NCBI GenBank assembly: GCA_002633005.1
Contig: NMRA01000207.1
Location: forward strand, 5,051-54,262
Reading direction: 5' to 3'
Origin: Phoronis australis
Taxonomy: Eukaryota > Phoronida > Phoronidae
Length of the DNA stretch: 49,212 nucleotides
Positions 20,026 through 32,261 of this stretch are shown in pieces. Each line of letters opens with the position of its first letter. The first letter of the stretch is position 1. Below the pieces are notes generated by a model, which was not told the DNA's origin, ran no database searches, and saw only the letters and a program-made list of their open reading frames with translations. The translations under genes were made by a program, and so were the position numbers.

Positions 20026-21179
20026 TACTCGAAATGGAACTCGAAATTAGGTTTGGGATTTTCTACTCTACTTTTGGGCGAAATCAAGATAAGTGTCTAT
20101 TATTCTATGCTCGAGTACACAATAACTTACGTAGATAATTTATTGCCCTTAGTTCACAGTTTGTAAACCCAATATTAAAGCAATAAGTTCGAGCTTGAAC
20201 TCGAAAGTTCGAGTTTTTACTCGAGTTTGTAGCACGAATATAAGGGTCTTCAAGGGCAAACTTGAATTAGAAACTCCTATGCATAAACTATAATGTATTC
20301 GAGCACACTCTGATAACCAATTATCTTAAGTTTGCACAAAAGGAGCAGAGAAATTGCCAAAAATAGTTTCGAGTTCGTTTCGAGTACACAGATTAGAGAC
20401 CGGGCCCTGGATTCCTGTTGTGGGAGAAGATCTGTACGGGAAAGATACAATACGGCCAATCCCGTTACCAGTACGCTGCGTCTGTTCTGAAGGGCCAGGC
20501 CATATAGTGTGACACTTCATTCCTCGCAAGATCAGCAAATCTTTTGCGTTCTTTTTGAAGCACTGCGGAACGGTTTGAAGTGTACAGCCACGGCTAAATA
20601 CCGACATAGCGGCGAGGCTCGTGGTCTACTAGAAATTCCGCGCACAATGATTTTTCAGGACTGTCGGATATTATTGATAAATTGAATACATTACTGTAGA
20701 ATTTTAGAACTGTGAGGTAAGGTATTTTTTTGCACAAATATACATGTATACACATCCATGGACTGGGCGCTTGTTTTAGCGAAGTCTGAAAACTAGTGAG
20801 GACGCTTATAGGGCATGGGCGCTTATTAGGACGTATGTTATAAAAATAATTTTGGCTAAAATGACATTGTACATTACAATAAGAAATCAGTTCCAAGAAG
20901 TATAGTATTTCACTTGCTATGAGTACATGGACCGGTCTTCCACCTTTCTCCCCTTTTCTTCGTTTCGGACTAGTCCACAAATTCTTTGTGCACGACCAAA
21001 CACTGTTTTTTAACGAATCGCGTAACGGGTGACATGTACTGCATCGGTAGGGTCGCACTGTGCCGATGTTTTTTACTACCGGAGCATCGACACGATGACC
21101 AAACTGAACCTTAAACTCATGATAAAAACAGCACAAGGAGGAGGAAAATCATTCATATTCATCTGGGAAACGATATATA

Positions 21180-21450
21180 GTGCTTTTGCGCTCTGAAATT
21201 CGCTCGCCACCTGAGCGACCGGCAAGTCAACTTCTACTCGCCCAGCACCATTTTTACTCGCATTGGCGACTGGGCGAGTGGCTAAGTATATCCCTGGGAA
21301 GGATAGCGACGAGTTATTACTGGAATTGGTACGTTCAGGCACTGCACAGTACACCATGGCCAGGTGATGATATCTCACGAGGTTTAGTGTGCCTCGTTTT
21401 CGATCAGTATTTAAAGATGGCGCGGGAAGATGGCGCCTTCGTGAAATATG
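21180..21450 (-). repeat. Diverged inverted repeat, right member
   Basis: Reverse-complement relative of 18479-18860, about 270 bp, ending close to the right Polinton TIR. It has the same order of short conserved blocks, with indels between them. Confidence 0.5.
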
Positions 21451-21493
21451 TGAATATACGGTTAACATGAAAAGTTTCTTTTTGTATCTGATC

Positions 21494-22021
21494 ATGCGAC
21501 ATCTGTTGTTGAGTTAAGTGGTTATCTCCTTATCGTCTTTTATTGGTTATACGCGTTATCTGTTGTTAAGAAAAGAGAACAATCTACAGCGACGACAAGT
21601 GAGGCACGCGAAAGAAGGTAATCCACCTTTTGTTCTTGTTCAGGTAATCCCTATTTTGTTTCTGCTCTCGATCAGTTGAACTATACGAACATAACATATT
21701 CATATACGTCCGGGAGGGGGAGGGTATCACACTCTTACTTACCTGATGACGTCAGCAGTCACGTGATTTCCAATTCGACCTTCCGATTTTCTTACCGGTT
21801 ACGCGTATGACCTTGACCTTTGATCGAGGTGCCTCTATTACGGGTCTAATCAAATCTATTACGTAATGAGGTGTGACGTCATTGACACTTCCGTCCGGTA
21901 GGCGGATGATGTCCTTTCAATTGAATCCGTCACATGTAACTTTTGACTTTCCCTTTCGGATTTATGACCTTAGACCCAGGACCCTCATAAAAAGGCGTCC
22001 TAAAGCACTTACCATGCTACT
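21494..22021 (-). repeat. Polinton right terminal inverted repeat
   Basis: About 528 bp, reverse complement of 4368-4912 with scattered differences. The outer end reads CTTACCATGCTACT, the counterpart of AGTAGTATAGTAAG at 4368-4381. Confidence 0.9.
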
Positions 22022-22867
22022 GATGTCACATACTTACGTGTCAATGTTTTTGAAATCTGCCAATCTTCTCTAGATATCATCCGGAAACGCTCTTCCTCGA
22101 AAAATACCGAAAACCCACACCCCCCGGCCCGCCTGATCCACAAGGGTGGGGAGCAATTTGAAATGTAGCAGGAACCATTCGCTATACCCTTATGCCTAAT
22201 TGCATCAAAATCCGACTCGGGTTTTTGAGTTATCGACCTGACACTCGGAAAAAAAGACGACAACATGCGACCACATCTACTTGTGTACAGTAGGTGCAAC
22301 TGCTCAGGTGTTCTTCAGGTAAACGGGTGCAGTTCTTCGTAAAGAGTGGGCATGAATATGTACATGAAAACTAAACATACCGAGCGATGAACACTCACAA
22401 AAATTCCAGCGCATCTCTCTGTTCTCTTGCTGTGACAATACTTGCCAGATGCGGATCTGCAGGTAACCTATTCCCTTCCTTGCATTTTTTTTCAGCTTCG
22501 TCGAAGGTCACTGGGCCTTGCACTTGTATCAGTTTGAAACAAAATTTGGGAGAATGTCGACAGTGAGCATACGCGAACCACCCGCGGTCTACTCTTGATC
22601 CACAATAGCCATCTATCGTGACTTTCCTGCCGTACCGATCGGCTGAAAAATTGCAGCAGCGGCAGTAACAACGTGTCGAGCAGAAACATTACATAAACAG
22701 ACTCTCGTGCAAAGTCAATTTGAGCACACCGAGTGCAGCACTGGGTTCAAAATTGATATTCTACATTTGTATATATGCATTTCGAACTGAAGAATGGTTA
22801 GCCATTTCATATGATACATTCTGGCCTTAAATCCGTATGCTAATACCATCTTGTGAACTGAACAACA
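22022..22867. other. Right flank, dispersed repeat then unrecognised sequence
   Basis: 22022-22110 repeats the left-flank block (gatgtcacata and tcatccggaaacgctctt) in the same orientation. After that I see no gene; short frames lack recognisable domains. Confidence 0.5.
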
Positions 22868-23265
22868 GTAAAATATTACTGGTGCCCATTTGTGTCACGA
22901 CACATAAGGTAAAATGTTACTGGTGTCCATTTGGGTCACCATACAGGCGGTAAAATATTACGGGTGCTCATTTGGGTCACCATACATGAGGTAAAATATT
23001 ACTGGTGCCCATTTGGGTCACCATACATGTACATGAGGTAAAATATTACGGGTGCCCATTTGGGTCACCATCCACGAGATAAAATATTACTGGTGCCCAT
23101 TTGGGTCATCATACATGAGGTAAAGTATTACTGGTGCCCATTTGAGTCACCATACAGGAGGTAAAATATTACTGGTGCCCTTTTGGGTCACCATACAGGA
23201 GGTAAAATATTACTGGTGCCCATTTGAGTCACCACACAGGAGGTAAAATATTACTGGTGCCCATG
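22868..23265. repeat. 41-bp minisatellite, about ten copies
   Basis: About ten copies of a roughly 41-bp unit that starts gtaaaatattactggtgccc and continues atttgggtcaccatacaggag. One unit is longer, with an inserted acatgtac-like stretch near 23025. Copies differ by a few bases each. Confidence 0.95.
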
Positions 23266-26200
23266 TAAAGACTGAACGAGGCGCTGATGATGTCCACACA
23301 ACTGACTTTTTACTGATCTTGTTACTTCTCAAACGAACCAGACTCGTCCACTAATTGGGAACTGTTCCACATTTTACTACATGAAGGTTGACAAATACTG
23401 CAGACTTCAGCTAATTAGCAGAAACGATCATTCCACAGGTTAACAGACTATTGCCCTGCTCAGTTTACTCGATTCAATCCCCAAAACAAGGTACAATATA
23501 CCCCTGGGTGAAAGAATAAACGACATGGTAATCATTTTCAACGACAAATTAGGGACGGTACCTCTAGTCGGAGAAGTTCAATGGTCGAAGATAACTGATT
23601 GACCTGTCAGTTTTGTCAAAGGCCGAGATTTCAAAACTGTCAAACTTCACCAGAAAAAGTCAAAATGAGAAACGAGTTGATCCCACCCCTGCACCTCTGA
23701 CGTAGCAACCAGTTATCACACGCGACGGTGAGAAAACGGAATATCTCCCACAGTGCTCCTAAGGCATCAAGTAATGGCTTCCACCACCAGCGTAAGACCA
23801 AGAATGTTGCTCACACTGCTGCAGCTGTAACATTGTAGCTGTAAACTAATACACCGAGGAAAAGTAAATAACCAAACCACGACGCTGTGCTTCATGTTTC
23901 GATGTTTTGATATTCCTCAATTCCATCGTCAGGTATGACACCGCCAGTGCAAAGAAGCAATAACAGACGTACAAAGGCGAGATGAATCCAAAACACATTA
24001 CACACATTACTTCACATCACATTCCTTAATACAGTAATGGACACCCAACCTATGACATAGCTCAAGTTTGCATGCTCCAATGTTCCGGTTTAATGGCATC
24101 CCTGCATGATATTGCCTTATGAACAGAGCCTCACAGATTGACCTGTCACCAGGATTTTGAATGACGGCTTAATTGACCATTCCGAACCCAGCATTCGTGA
24201 CACACCTTCGTCTGCGTATCCCAAAGCCGCCATTTTACCCGAGATGCAACATGCTGTCAGGCAAAGCTTGTTTTAGTTTATACATGTAGATTAGGATATC
24301 GTGCTATAAGAACGGTGAAACGGTGTTACCAAAGAGAATCCAAGACTATGATTTTAGACACCTGTTGCCTGTGAGATCACAGCAAAAAAACTGTTACAAA
24401 AGTACTGTATAATGCTAGATAGCAGTGGTTGCTGCCACTCCTGGTGAATGATACTGACTAAATGTTTTTGAATATTAAAAATCAACAGCATTGAAAATTA
24501 TTGTAAGTACTTCGTAAATTTCATAGGGAGGTATCAGGAATGCATTACCCACATCAATTCTCGATTTTGGCTTGAAATTTTAATTTCTTAGCTTTGATTT
24601 CTCAGTTGCACACTGCGCACAGTCATTAACTTTGAGAGACCATATCCAAGTTTAACTGTTTAATGGGAAGATCTCTCACACCGAATTTAGCCTTCTAGTG
24701 ACAAGATGTACATATTTTTTTACTGAAAGCACTCTCAATTAAAACGTTATGGCCACTGCCGTGCATTAATTTGTCTTGGACACAAATCTAGACCTACCGA
24801 AACTAAGTGCTTGCCTAGGACAAGATAGCTGAGTACCGGAGTTATGAGTCTGATTTTGTTATCAAAATCTTTTGCCCGAAGAAAAGCATGAACAGTGTAA
24901 CGTTACTTTAATTAAATTGCGTAGAAAAGTCGTTGTAGCTTGAGGTATCCTGGTCAAGGATTTTCATACCGATAAGGTTGTATCTTGGCCAGTGATAATA
25001 GAGTGAGCCAACAGAGTACTATTTTTATCTTTCTTATGCTCAGTCAGTCTAGTGTATAATTTTGGTGGTCAGTCGTTCCGATATGAAACCCAAGTGACAT
25101 TGTAGACTACATTTCAGTTTTTAATTTAGATTGAAGATTTTTCAAATGAGCAAGTCTCATGATATATTGTCTAAATAAGGCGATCAGTTTAATTTGAGGA
25201 GCAATTACTGTCAGTAGTATACCCAAGTGCCAATATAGGATGGCGGATGAATAACCCATAATTATATGGCAAATAACTGTAGACCTTTTCTTGCAAGTTG
25301 TGTTATCCGGAACGGCCCTTTTCCTGAGACATCCATCCGTTAATTTAGAATATAAATTCAAACAAATACGGGAAACAGGTGTCTTGCATATATCAAAGAT
25401 TGTCTACACGTACACATGTGAAAACTAGGACAATGGCTGAATTAAGTGTTACACCGCCATGCAAGTAGACATATCTTAAAAGAATCTGTTTTATGTGGGG
25501 TCTCTAAAATTCCTGTCATTCCATGTTAATACCATCTCTAACCCAAATTGTGAGAAAAAACAGCATGGCTACGTGTCAGCTTTACCACCATCACAACCGC
25601 CAATAACCATAACAGCCGGCATTCAGCGAACCACCCATGGATGTAACCGACCACCTGACTCAAAACTGAAAATCTCACCCCATATCAAATAAATCCGATT
25701 CATTACAGCCAACTACGCCAAATAGGCTTATCACCATTCAGACACCTGTCTATATTCTAAAAGCTGAGGACTGGACTTCATTGGTCAACAAAGAATTACC
25801 CCGATGTACTTATCTTCAAGTCTCATATTTTGAAATTACAAAAAGGCCCAATACCTTACAGTATTCTCTGAAATGGGTAGAGATTGGATTATATAGCTTC
25901 GACTGGTAACAGAAGGACGGTTGTCCAACGCCAACAGCACAAAATGGGACAGATATGAATGTCTAGTTTCCGACTGCATATGCAGAGGTTGTTTTCTTCA
26001 TTATATCCCCGTGGTAATTGGCAACAGGGGTGTCTGCATAGACTCTGCATACCACTGCTTCAGCGCCTGAGTTGTGGGAAGAAAACGGAGAAGGGCTATA
26101 CCCTTGACACAATAGTCTTTGGTGAAAGGTTCTATACTAGTTGTCCTAGCCAGAACAATAAATCTTTCCGTCGAGGTAGAATGTCTCACTGAGGGTGTCT

Positions 26201-26880
26201 AGACTATGTGTCACGGATGACTGGGCATTCTTAGGATCTTTTCGACACGCCTGTGTATTGAACCAAACACCGCAAAACTATAGATTTTAACTCAGTGAAA
26301 GTATATATTTTATGAAAGTAAAAAGATGGTAAAATGTGAGTGTCAACCTTTGAGCAATCTGAAATTAATTGGGTCACGTGACCATGTCTTTTTAGTAAAA
26401 GCAGAAGGCCCATCGACGGCAGAACGACATCAATAACGTGAAAAGTTTCTTTCAATACATGTCCAGGATGAAATATCAAAAACGTTGTTGCAGTTTTCTA
26501 AATTATAGTTTCGCATTCATTTAAAGCATTTTTCCTGAAAATCGCAGATTCATTTTTGATGATAGCAACTCATAAAAGCGTTGAACATTTTAAAACGACT
26601 GTTCACACCGCTTTATAGAAACGTAATCACCAACCCGCACCAAGATTTTCCGAAGATGGCAAATTTGAACACTTTCTAGGATCCTACTGACCTAGCTCAA
26701 AAGGGGTGTAACTCGCCAGAGCCTGGTTCGAAATCCAGATGTCGTCGACATAACGCAGACGTGAGATGCCGACTGTCTAAAAATAGAGCCATCTTAAGAC
26801 GATTGAGATCACTATGAATTCACAAACGCTGACTTAATCTGCTGATACATGTACATGTATGAACACCTGTACAACATCAA
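23266..26880. other. No recognisable gene
   Basis: AT-rich unique-looking sequence. Frames at 25107-25361, 25495-25692 and 25959-26479 are short and show no domain, signal peptide or splice context that I could support. Confidence 0.5.
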
Positions 26881-28035
26881 CAGCTGATTTCATAAAGGTG
26901 GTTAAACAAAACCAGGTTTACGACTTAAACCTGGTCTTCCTAAACGTGGTCTAACCTTCGACTTTGTATTTAACCAACATGGTTTAAAAGCCTGGTTTTG
27001 TTAGACCAGAGAGCGGTTTTAGAAAAACCAGGTTTAAAGTATCTAAGCCACCCTGCTGTGTCGATCTGGATTAACCTAACAAAGAAACTATTGAAGTTCT
27101 TCAATGAAACCTTGATCACGTGGGTATACCATGGCACACTAGTAGAAATATTGCAGACATTTGTGAAGAAGGTCTAAAAGCTTTTCTCATGAGGAAAAAT
27201 ATAATGTCTGTCCACTACACGTACACACATTAAAGTACATGCTCACGATTTGCCGCAACATGATAAATGTCCGAATTTATTTCCGTCCCATTTTATTGTT
27301 TATTTTTCGCGGCCAAAGGGCGGGGGGGCAAGACCCCTTCCTGGCAACATTAGACTAGACCAATGGAGGTGGAACTCAGAAGAATCAGAAGATGTTGTCT
27401 TCAGACAAACCCGTAGCGCTTACGACGATGACGCCCTGCTCGAACAGTTATATTCTGAGGAATCCGTAGGACACCATCCAGCACGTACTGGTCTACCCAT
27501 AGGCGGATCCACGGGGGTCAAAGGGTCCGGACCCCTTTTTTCCCTTGATTTTGGCGATATCAAATCTATAATTTTCAAATTGTCGATTTGTTCCACCCTT
27601 TTAAAAAGTCCTTGGCTGACATCCCCCCCTTTTAAAAATTGTAGATCCGCCCCTGCTACATTTGATCATGTGTCGTCGTAAAACTGAATAGTGAAAATGG
27701 TCCATTTTTGCTTTAAAACTGGGTCGTATATGCACACTGCGGCATCATTCAGTTGCACCTATATCACGCAAGTCTGTCATATTTAACAGTTAAACCTGGG
27801 TCTGACCAAGTCTAAATTTAAACCTGGTTTAAGATTTTAATACAGGCCTAAAGAATAAGACCTCGTTGGTGAAATGAAAACTGGCTTAGACCAGGTCTAA
27901 ACTGGAGTTAAATCGGGTTTTACTAGACCACTGGTCAAAAAGTTAAGCTACCTTTATGAAATGCAGATTATCTTTAAACCTGGTCTAAGTCCAGTTTAAA
28001 CCAGGTTTAACTTTAAACCACTTTTACGAAATGGG
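26881..28035 (+). mobile_element. Non-autonomous element with AAACCTGG-rich termini
   Basis: The left end reads cagctgatttcataaaggtg and the right end (about 28010-28035) is the approximate reverse complement (aaccacttttacgaaatggg then ctg). Many copies of AAACCTGG/CCAGGTTTAA motifs lie at both ends, next to the termini. The interior (27250-27660) resembles the reverse complement of 29625-29950 closely. The open frame through 27250-27681 is a repeat translation, not a gene. The CAG start is hAT-like, but no 8-bp target duplication is evident. Confidence 0.6.
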
Positions 28036-28149
28036 CTGCAAGGGTCCAACATTGGCTTAACCAGTCAGCACATCACTGGCAAACTCTGTCTCGGAGAGAT
28101 GATCGCCTCAATAGCGTGGCCAAAGGAAACGCTTGGAAACACTGAAATG

Positions 28150-28529
28150 TGTGGAGCTGTTCAACATATCTGTTGATTCCCAGTCAACTTGGTACGTCTG
28201 ATCCATGCACTAGTGAAGACGAAAGGAATTTTTTCACTTTCCAGAAACCTGACGACCTCATCTCGTTGTGCTGGATTCACGATCATCCATAGAAGAAAGC
28301 CTTCATCTCCAGCGTCGACCTCAGCACTGGCCCATGTGCATAACAACTTATTGTACCTGAACCCATGGACATAGTACGCGCACTTACAATGTGGTTCATC
28401 TCTCTCCTGACAACAGAAGACGAGCTATGACCCATAGCCATCTGCTTCATATACGGAGCCCAAAATTGAAAATGCCACCCACACATTGATTGATGAAATG
28501 GCAAAACACGACAATACACGTAGTTAATC
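28150..28529 (-). CDS. Possible host-gene exon(s) on the minus strand
   Basis: On the minus strand an acceptor-like tgtgcag precedes 28529, and the frame down to about 28387 (CRVLPFHQSMCGWHFQFW) ends at a donor-like ATT|GTAAGT. A second frame (28378 to about 28160) reads DEGFLLWMIVNPAQRDEVV then FLESEKIPF, with some resemblance to the end of an M14 carboxypeptidase propeptide. The reading frames do not join simply with the upstream candidate exon (29136-29037). No decisive domain; low confidence. Confidence 0.25.
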
Positions 28530-29036
28530 CTGCACAAGGCTCATTCCTTTATACACGACAGCAGTGTCCTTTCCCGTTATTCTGGACAGCAATTATAATA
28601 GTCTAACTGGGTGCCATATTAATAGAGATGCTGACTCAACCAAAATGAATTTACTGGTGATTTTTCTATTATGCATTTGATATGAAATCGATCTGCCGTA
28701 ACGAGAGCACTAGTTCAAATTCAAAGTGAATCGCGTGGACCTGACACACGTTTGGTTTAGGCAACCTTAATTTTCCAATTGCTACACCATTTACAATTCA
28801 GTCGAGATTCCTCAGATGTCAAACCATCTGAATAAGCCTGGTATCAAGCTACTGAAGCTCTGCTTTCCACCAGTCTCCTCTAATGACAGCAATGGCCACA
28901 ACCAAAAAAACAACTTTATAACTCCTTTGACAGTCTTTAAGGGGAAGCGAGGTCTTACAGAAACCAGTTATTGATGTAATGCCTTGAGGGCAGATATCTT
29001 GTTCTTCTGAAAGAAGAGTCGTATAGATTCATTTAC

Positions 29037-29136
29037 CTGCTGTGTTGTAAAATGGACAATCTTCAAAAATGAGGTCACTTGCTGCGACTCCCATTCCAAG
29101 CAGAGCAAGCATCCATGGTAAACGTTCCTTCTTCAT
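29037..29136 (-). CDS. Possible first exon encoding a signal peptide
   Basis: Minus-strand ATG at 29136 encodes MKKERLPWMLALLGMGVAAS, a textbook signal peptide with basic start, hydrophobic core and small residues before a likely cleavage site. It is followed by DLIFEDCPFYNTA and then G|GTAAAT, a good splice donor at 29036-29035. Without the splice the frame ends two codons later. It would encode the N-terminus of a secreted protein. The downstream exon cannot be fixed from sequence alone. Confidence 0.35.
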
Positions 29137-29624
29137 ATTCTGAAATTAAAATGAATACGAGGTTTGACTAGAAAGAGTGCGAGTAACAGGGATACACGAA
29201 AATGTGGTTCAATTACTTCCAAAGGGAAGTTAGTGCCTTTAGAAACAATTGCCGTTCTGTCAGCTTTAACAGATGCCTAACTTACAGCAGGCATCCTCCT
29301 GTTAACATGGCAGTAGGGGGTACGCAAGGTTTGTGTCCTTGACCAGAATCTTTACAACTAATACGGCGATAAAAATGTTTCTAACTGCAGTACTTACGGG
29401 ATGCAGTTAGACACATACCGTACGATTCGTTTACTGATTAATCTTTCCAATTACACTTCGGTGACAGCGATTGGTTCTTCTTTAATTTCAAATCACATAA
29501 CCACGCAACCGATCACGTGATTTGCACCGGAATTCACCGGATTAGTACCAAAAGTAAACAGCACATTTACATTTCGGCTAACAGTATGCACAAATGTTAA
29601 ACACATTATTCTTATCATTACAAA

Positions 29625-30276
29625 TTTGATATCACTAAAATCAAGGAAAATGGGAGTCCGGACCCCTTGACCCCCTTGGATTCCCCTATGTGTAGACCAG
29701 TTCATGCTGGATGGTGTCCAGCAGATTTCTCAGAATACGACTGGTCGAGTAGGGCGTCATCGTCATAAGCGCTACGGGTTTGACTGAAGACAGCATTTTC
29801 TGATTCTTCTGAGTTCCAACTCCATTGCTCTCCGATTTAATGTTGCCGGGAAGGCGTCCTGCCCCTACCCCCCTTTGGCCACGAAAAATAAACACTAAAA
29901 TGGCACGAAAATAAATTTGGACATTTATGATATTACGTCTAATCGTGAGCATTTACTTTAATATGTGTATACGTGTGTTGGGCACAGACATTACATTTTT
30001 CCTCATGAGAAAAGCTTTTACACCTTTTTCGCAAATGTCTGCACTGATTCTACTAGTGTGTGCCATTGTATACCCACGTGATCAAGATTTTAATGAAGCA
30101 CTTAGTTTCTTTGTTGGGTCAATCCATATCGACACAGCAGGGTAGCTTAGATACTTTAAACCTGGTTTTACTAAACCGGCTCCCTGGTGTAACAAAACTA
30201 GGTTTTCAGACTTTTAAACCACGTTGGTGAAATGCAAGTTAGGTCTAAAATTAAACCACCTTTATGAAATCGGCTG
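29625..30276 (-). mobile_element. Second, inverted and partial copy of the AAACCTGG element
   Basis: Reverse-complement match to about 26881-27565, including ctcatgagaaaagctttt, cacgtgatcaa and the terminal tttatgaaatcggctg. Its inner part ends near 29625, so it is a partial copy. Together with the left copy it creates a large inverted repeat around 27.6-29.6 kb. Confidence 0.75.
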
Positions 30277-30897
30277 AATGATTTTTGGTTTCCCGCTGCC
30301 TGACGTCCTCAGTGGAAGACGTTGACCAGTTGAAATTCTACATGTATACGTAATGGCGGATAGTACTGATTTTGTAAGTTACGAAGAGCTAGAGGGCGAG
30401 CTTTGATTAACGAGTATTATGAAGACAGGTTTCTGAGATGGGAGTGAATACTACACTGAGGCCATAGGTGAATCAGATGAGAAGTTAGACTTCACCATGT
30501 CGGCAAACTTTCCGTGCCTGAGGCCGTTCGAACTCGACTCTCCCGCATCTGCGTCTGCGGCAGACAATTCTGAGTTCAGTAGGGTAATTAAATCTTTTTT
30601 TCTGAATCACGAGTAACTTGTGTTTCGTACTGCAAATCTTACCGGAGTTTTTACCGACTGTCGAAGCCCAGCTGCGGATAGCTGGCGGAGAATCATTTCA
30701 GTTCTTCGAATGCCTAGTGCGTTTGTCAGGAGCTATCATATTTATTTATTCGTTTAAAATTCTTTAAACATAATGGGTGACCATTTCAGTGAATACTTCG
30801 ATTTTCAAGAGGGCCCAGTTGGAAATAATTACATGAAATAAAATACGGATAGCTGTGCACGATTAGATTGAAAAGATTAATGAAATAAGTAAATTAG
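30277..30897. other. No recognisable gene
   Basis: About 620 bp without a supported feature. A short plus-strand frame near 30350-30480 has no recognisable domain. Confidence 0.5.
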
Positions 30898-31380
30898 TTA
30901 TAAATTACTTACTATGTACAATAAGATGAATAAGAAAGGTAGTTCAATAATGATGAGCTGAGGCCTACAGTCCCTATCCGTGTACAAAGTCCTAGTATTT
31001 CTGTTTGAAGACGTGCCTGATGAGGAAACGTGCAGAATAAAGCTCATCTCGGACACTACAGACTGGTTGGATGTCTCAATGTTTACAATTTGTCTCCCAT
31101 GTTCCTTTCTAAAAACATCACATAAATTGGTATTTTGCTTATGTTGCTGAGCGGCATTACGAATGCGATCGATCACGACAGTATGGTGAGTTTCATTAAA
31201 GTGCCGTATGATCTTCTTTGCGTCATTGTCGCCATGGATTTTTAAGGGGAGTCGTGACAAGTAGTCAAGAGGATCTTGATCGTTCATGCCTGGCTAATAT
31301 ACCAAATCAAAGTCATTATCTTGCAGATCAATGGTCCACTTTTCTATCCGTGCAGGTGGTGCGTAACTTCGTTTCGCAAA
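30898..31380 (-). pseudogene. Ty3/Gypsy pol fragment (end of RNase H and linker to integrase)
   Basis: On the minus strand from about 31368: APPARIEKWTIDLQDND, then FDLVY, a stop, and PGMNDQDPLDYLSRLPL, followed by KKIIRHFNETHHTVVIDRIRNA. This is the typical succession at the end of Ty3/Gypsy RNase H (P-R-I-E-x-W, the DF-x-LVY-x-PG strand, the NPADYLSR-like block) leading to the linker before integrase. Integrase itself is not seen downstream. Confidence 0.65.
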
Positions 31381-32261
31381 CACAGGGATGCGTGGTTTCT
31401 TTTACGATGTTGAATAGGTGTGCTCCAAGTAAGTAGATACCATTTGATAGCAAATGTGTCGTTCAACCTTGACCGTCTCAGGTGCGTGTTGCAGTCCATC
31501 GTTTGCGAAGAGTTCTCGATACCCGGTTTTCCGAACTCGGCTTTGGCTTTGATGAAAGTGAAAGTGTAGTGCGCGGCACTGTGGGAGTAACTTTAGTGCG
31601 CTCTATCTGATCGCGTCCGGCCATGAGCAACTCATACCTCTGGTTCAAACATCTCGAGATGTCCCCGAAGTTCTTACAGACAGCCGACGAAAACTAGCCC
31701 CTTAGGACTCATTTTACTACAGGGAGTGCTAAAAGTACTCATGTTTTTGGACTGTACGCTTTGGTCTAGCCACTTCTTCACGCTCCTGTGCAAGCAGTTT
31801 GGAGTGAGCCTGTGCTCCTGGTATACCGTCCTGATGACAAGGATGTTTGGCTCTTTAAGGAGCCATCCGTTTGGATCTCATGAACGCCTAGTGCTTCGAG
31901 TGTAGGTCGTAACAGCAGTGGCGGTGACCCGGTGCGTCCAGTCAAAATCGTCAACTATGATGGAGTTGTGCACGAATTGATGGTTGTTGCAAAACAGCCT
32001 TTCATTGGTACAGTGGCGGATCTAGGATATCACAAGGGGGGGCCCAACATTTTTTCCGGCCGTAAGCATTTGCGCCAACCACGATTGTAGATGCGCATAG
32101 CACCGAATGGGGGGAGGTCGGAAGGGGGGTTTGCCCCCCTCCCTCTCAGGAAATTTTTCTGATTTTTCCTCTAAAAATCAAGCATTTTCCTTGATTTCTG
32201 AAGTATTATCCAAGAAAAAAAGGCAAAAAAAAACACAAAAACACGTGTTACACAGGAAAAA
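31381..32261 (-). other. Probable degraded middle of the Gypsy relic
   Basis: At about 31990-31860 the minus strand holds a segment (MKGCFATTINSC then LLLRPTLEALGV) that resembles the piece between protease and RT in Gypsy elements. The rest, to 31.4 kb, shows no clear RT motif. 32030-32240 is low-complexity G/C- and A-rich sequence. Confidence 0.35.

Larger units (their letters stand above)
17625..21493. other. Right part of the Polinton without recognisable virus genes
   Basis: About 3.9 kb between the protease and the right TIR. 17625-18470 is AT-rich with no gene I can support. Two diverged inverted blocks (18479-18860 and 21180-21450) and the N gap fill much of the rest. 20026-20260 is rich in short ctcgag/ttcgag motifs. 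Either the normal right-end genes are lost or later insertions have replaced them. Confidence 0.5.
4368..22021. mobile_element. Polinton/Maverick (adintovirus-like) endogenous element, degenerate
   Basis: About 17.65 kb bounded by inverted repeats and holding a full Polinton-type gene set: protein-primed PolB, rve integrase with chromodomain, A32-like ATPase, adenain-like protease, penton-like and major capsid proteins, a pX-like virion protein and small conserved proteins. Length and content match the 15-20 kb known for animal Polintons. Nearly all genes carry frameshifts, stops or deletions, and a LINE is inserted at the polymerase N-terminus, so this is an inactive copy. The termini begin AGTAG on both sides. 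The six bases next to each end (ggagtt and gatgtc) do not match, so no target-site duplication is evident. Confidence 0.9.

Noticed and set aside
19293-20087. 264-codon ORF
   Set aside because: Mostly N; the frame is an artefact of the gap.
21076-21495. 139-codon minus-strand ORF
   Set aside because: It overlaps the diverged inverted repeat and the edge of the Polinton TIR and shows no domain.
27250-27681. 143-codon ORF
   Set aside because: It is the translation of a non-autonomous repeat; the inverted copy at 29.6-30.0 kb has the same sequence with broken frames.
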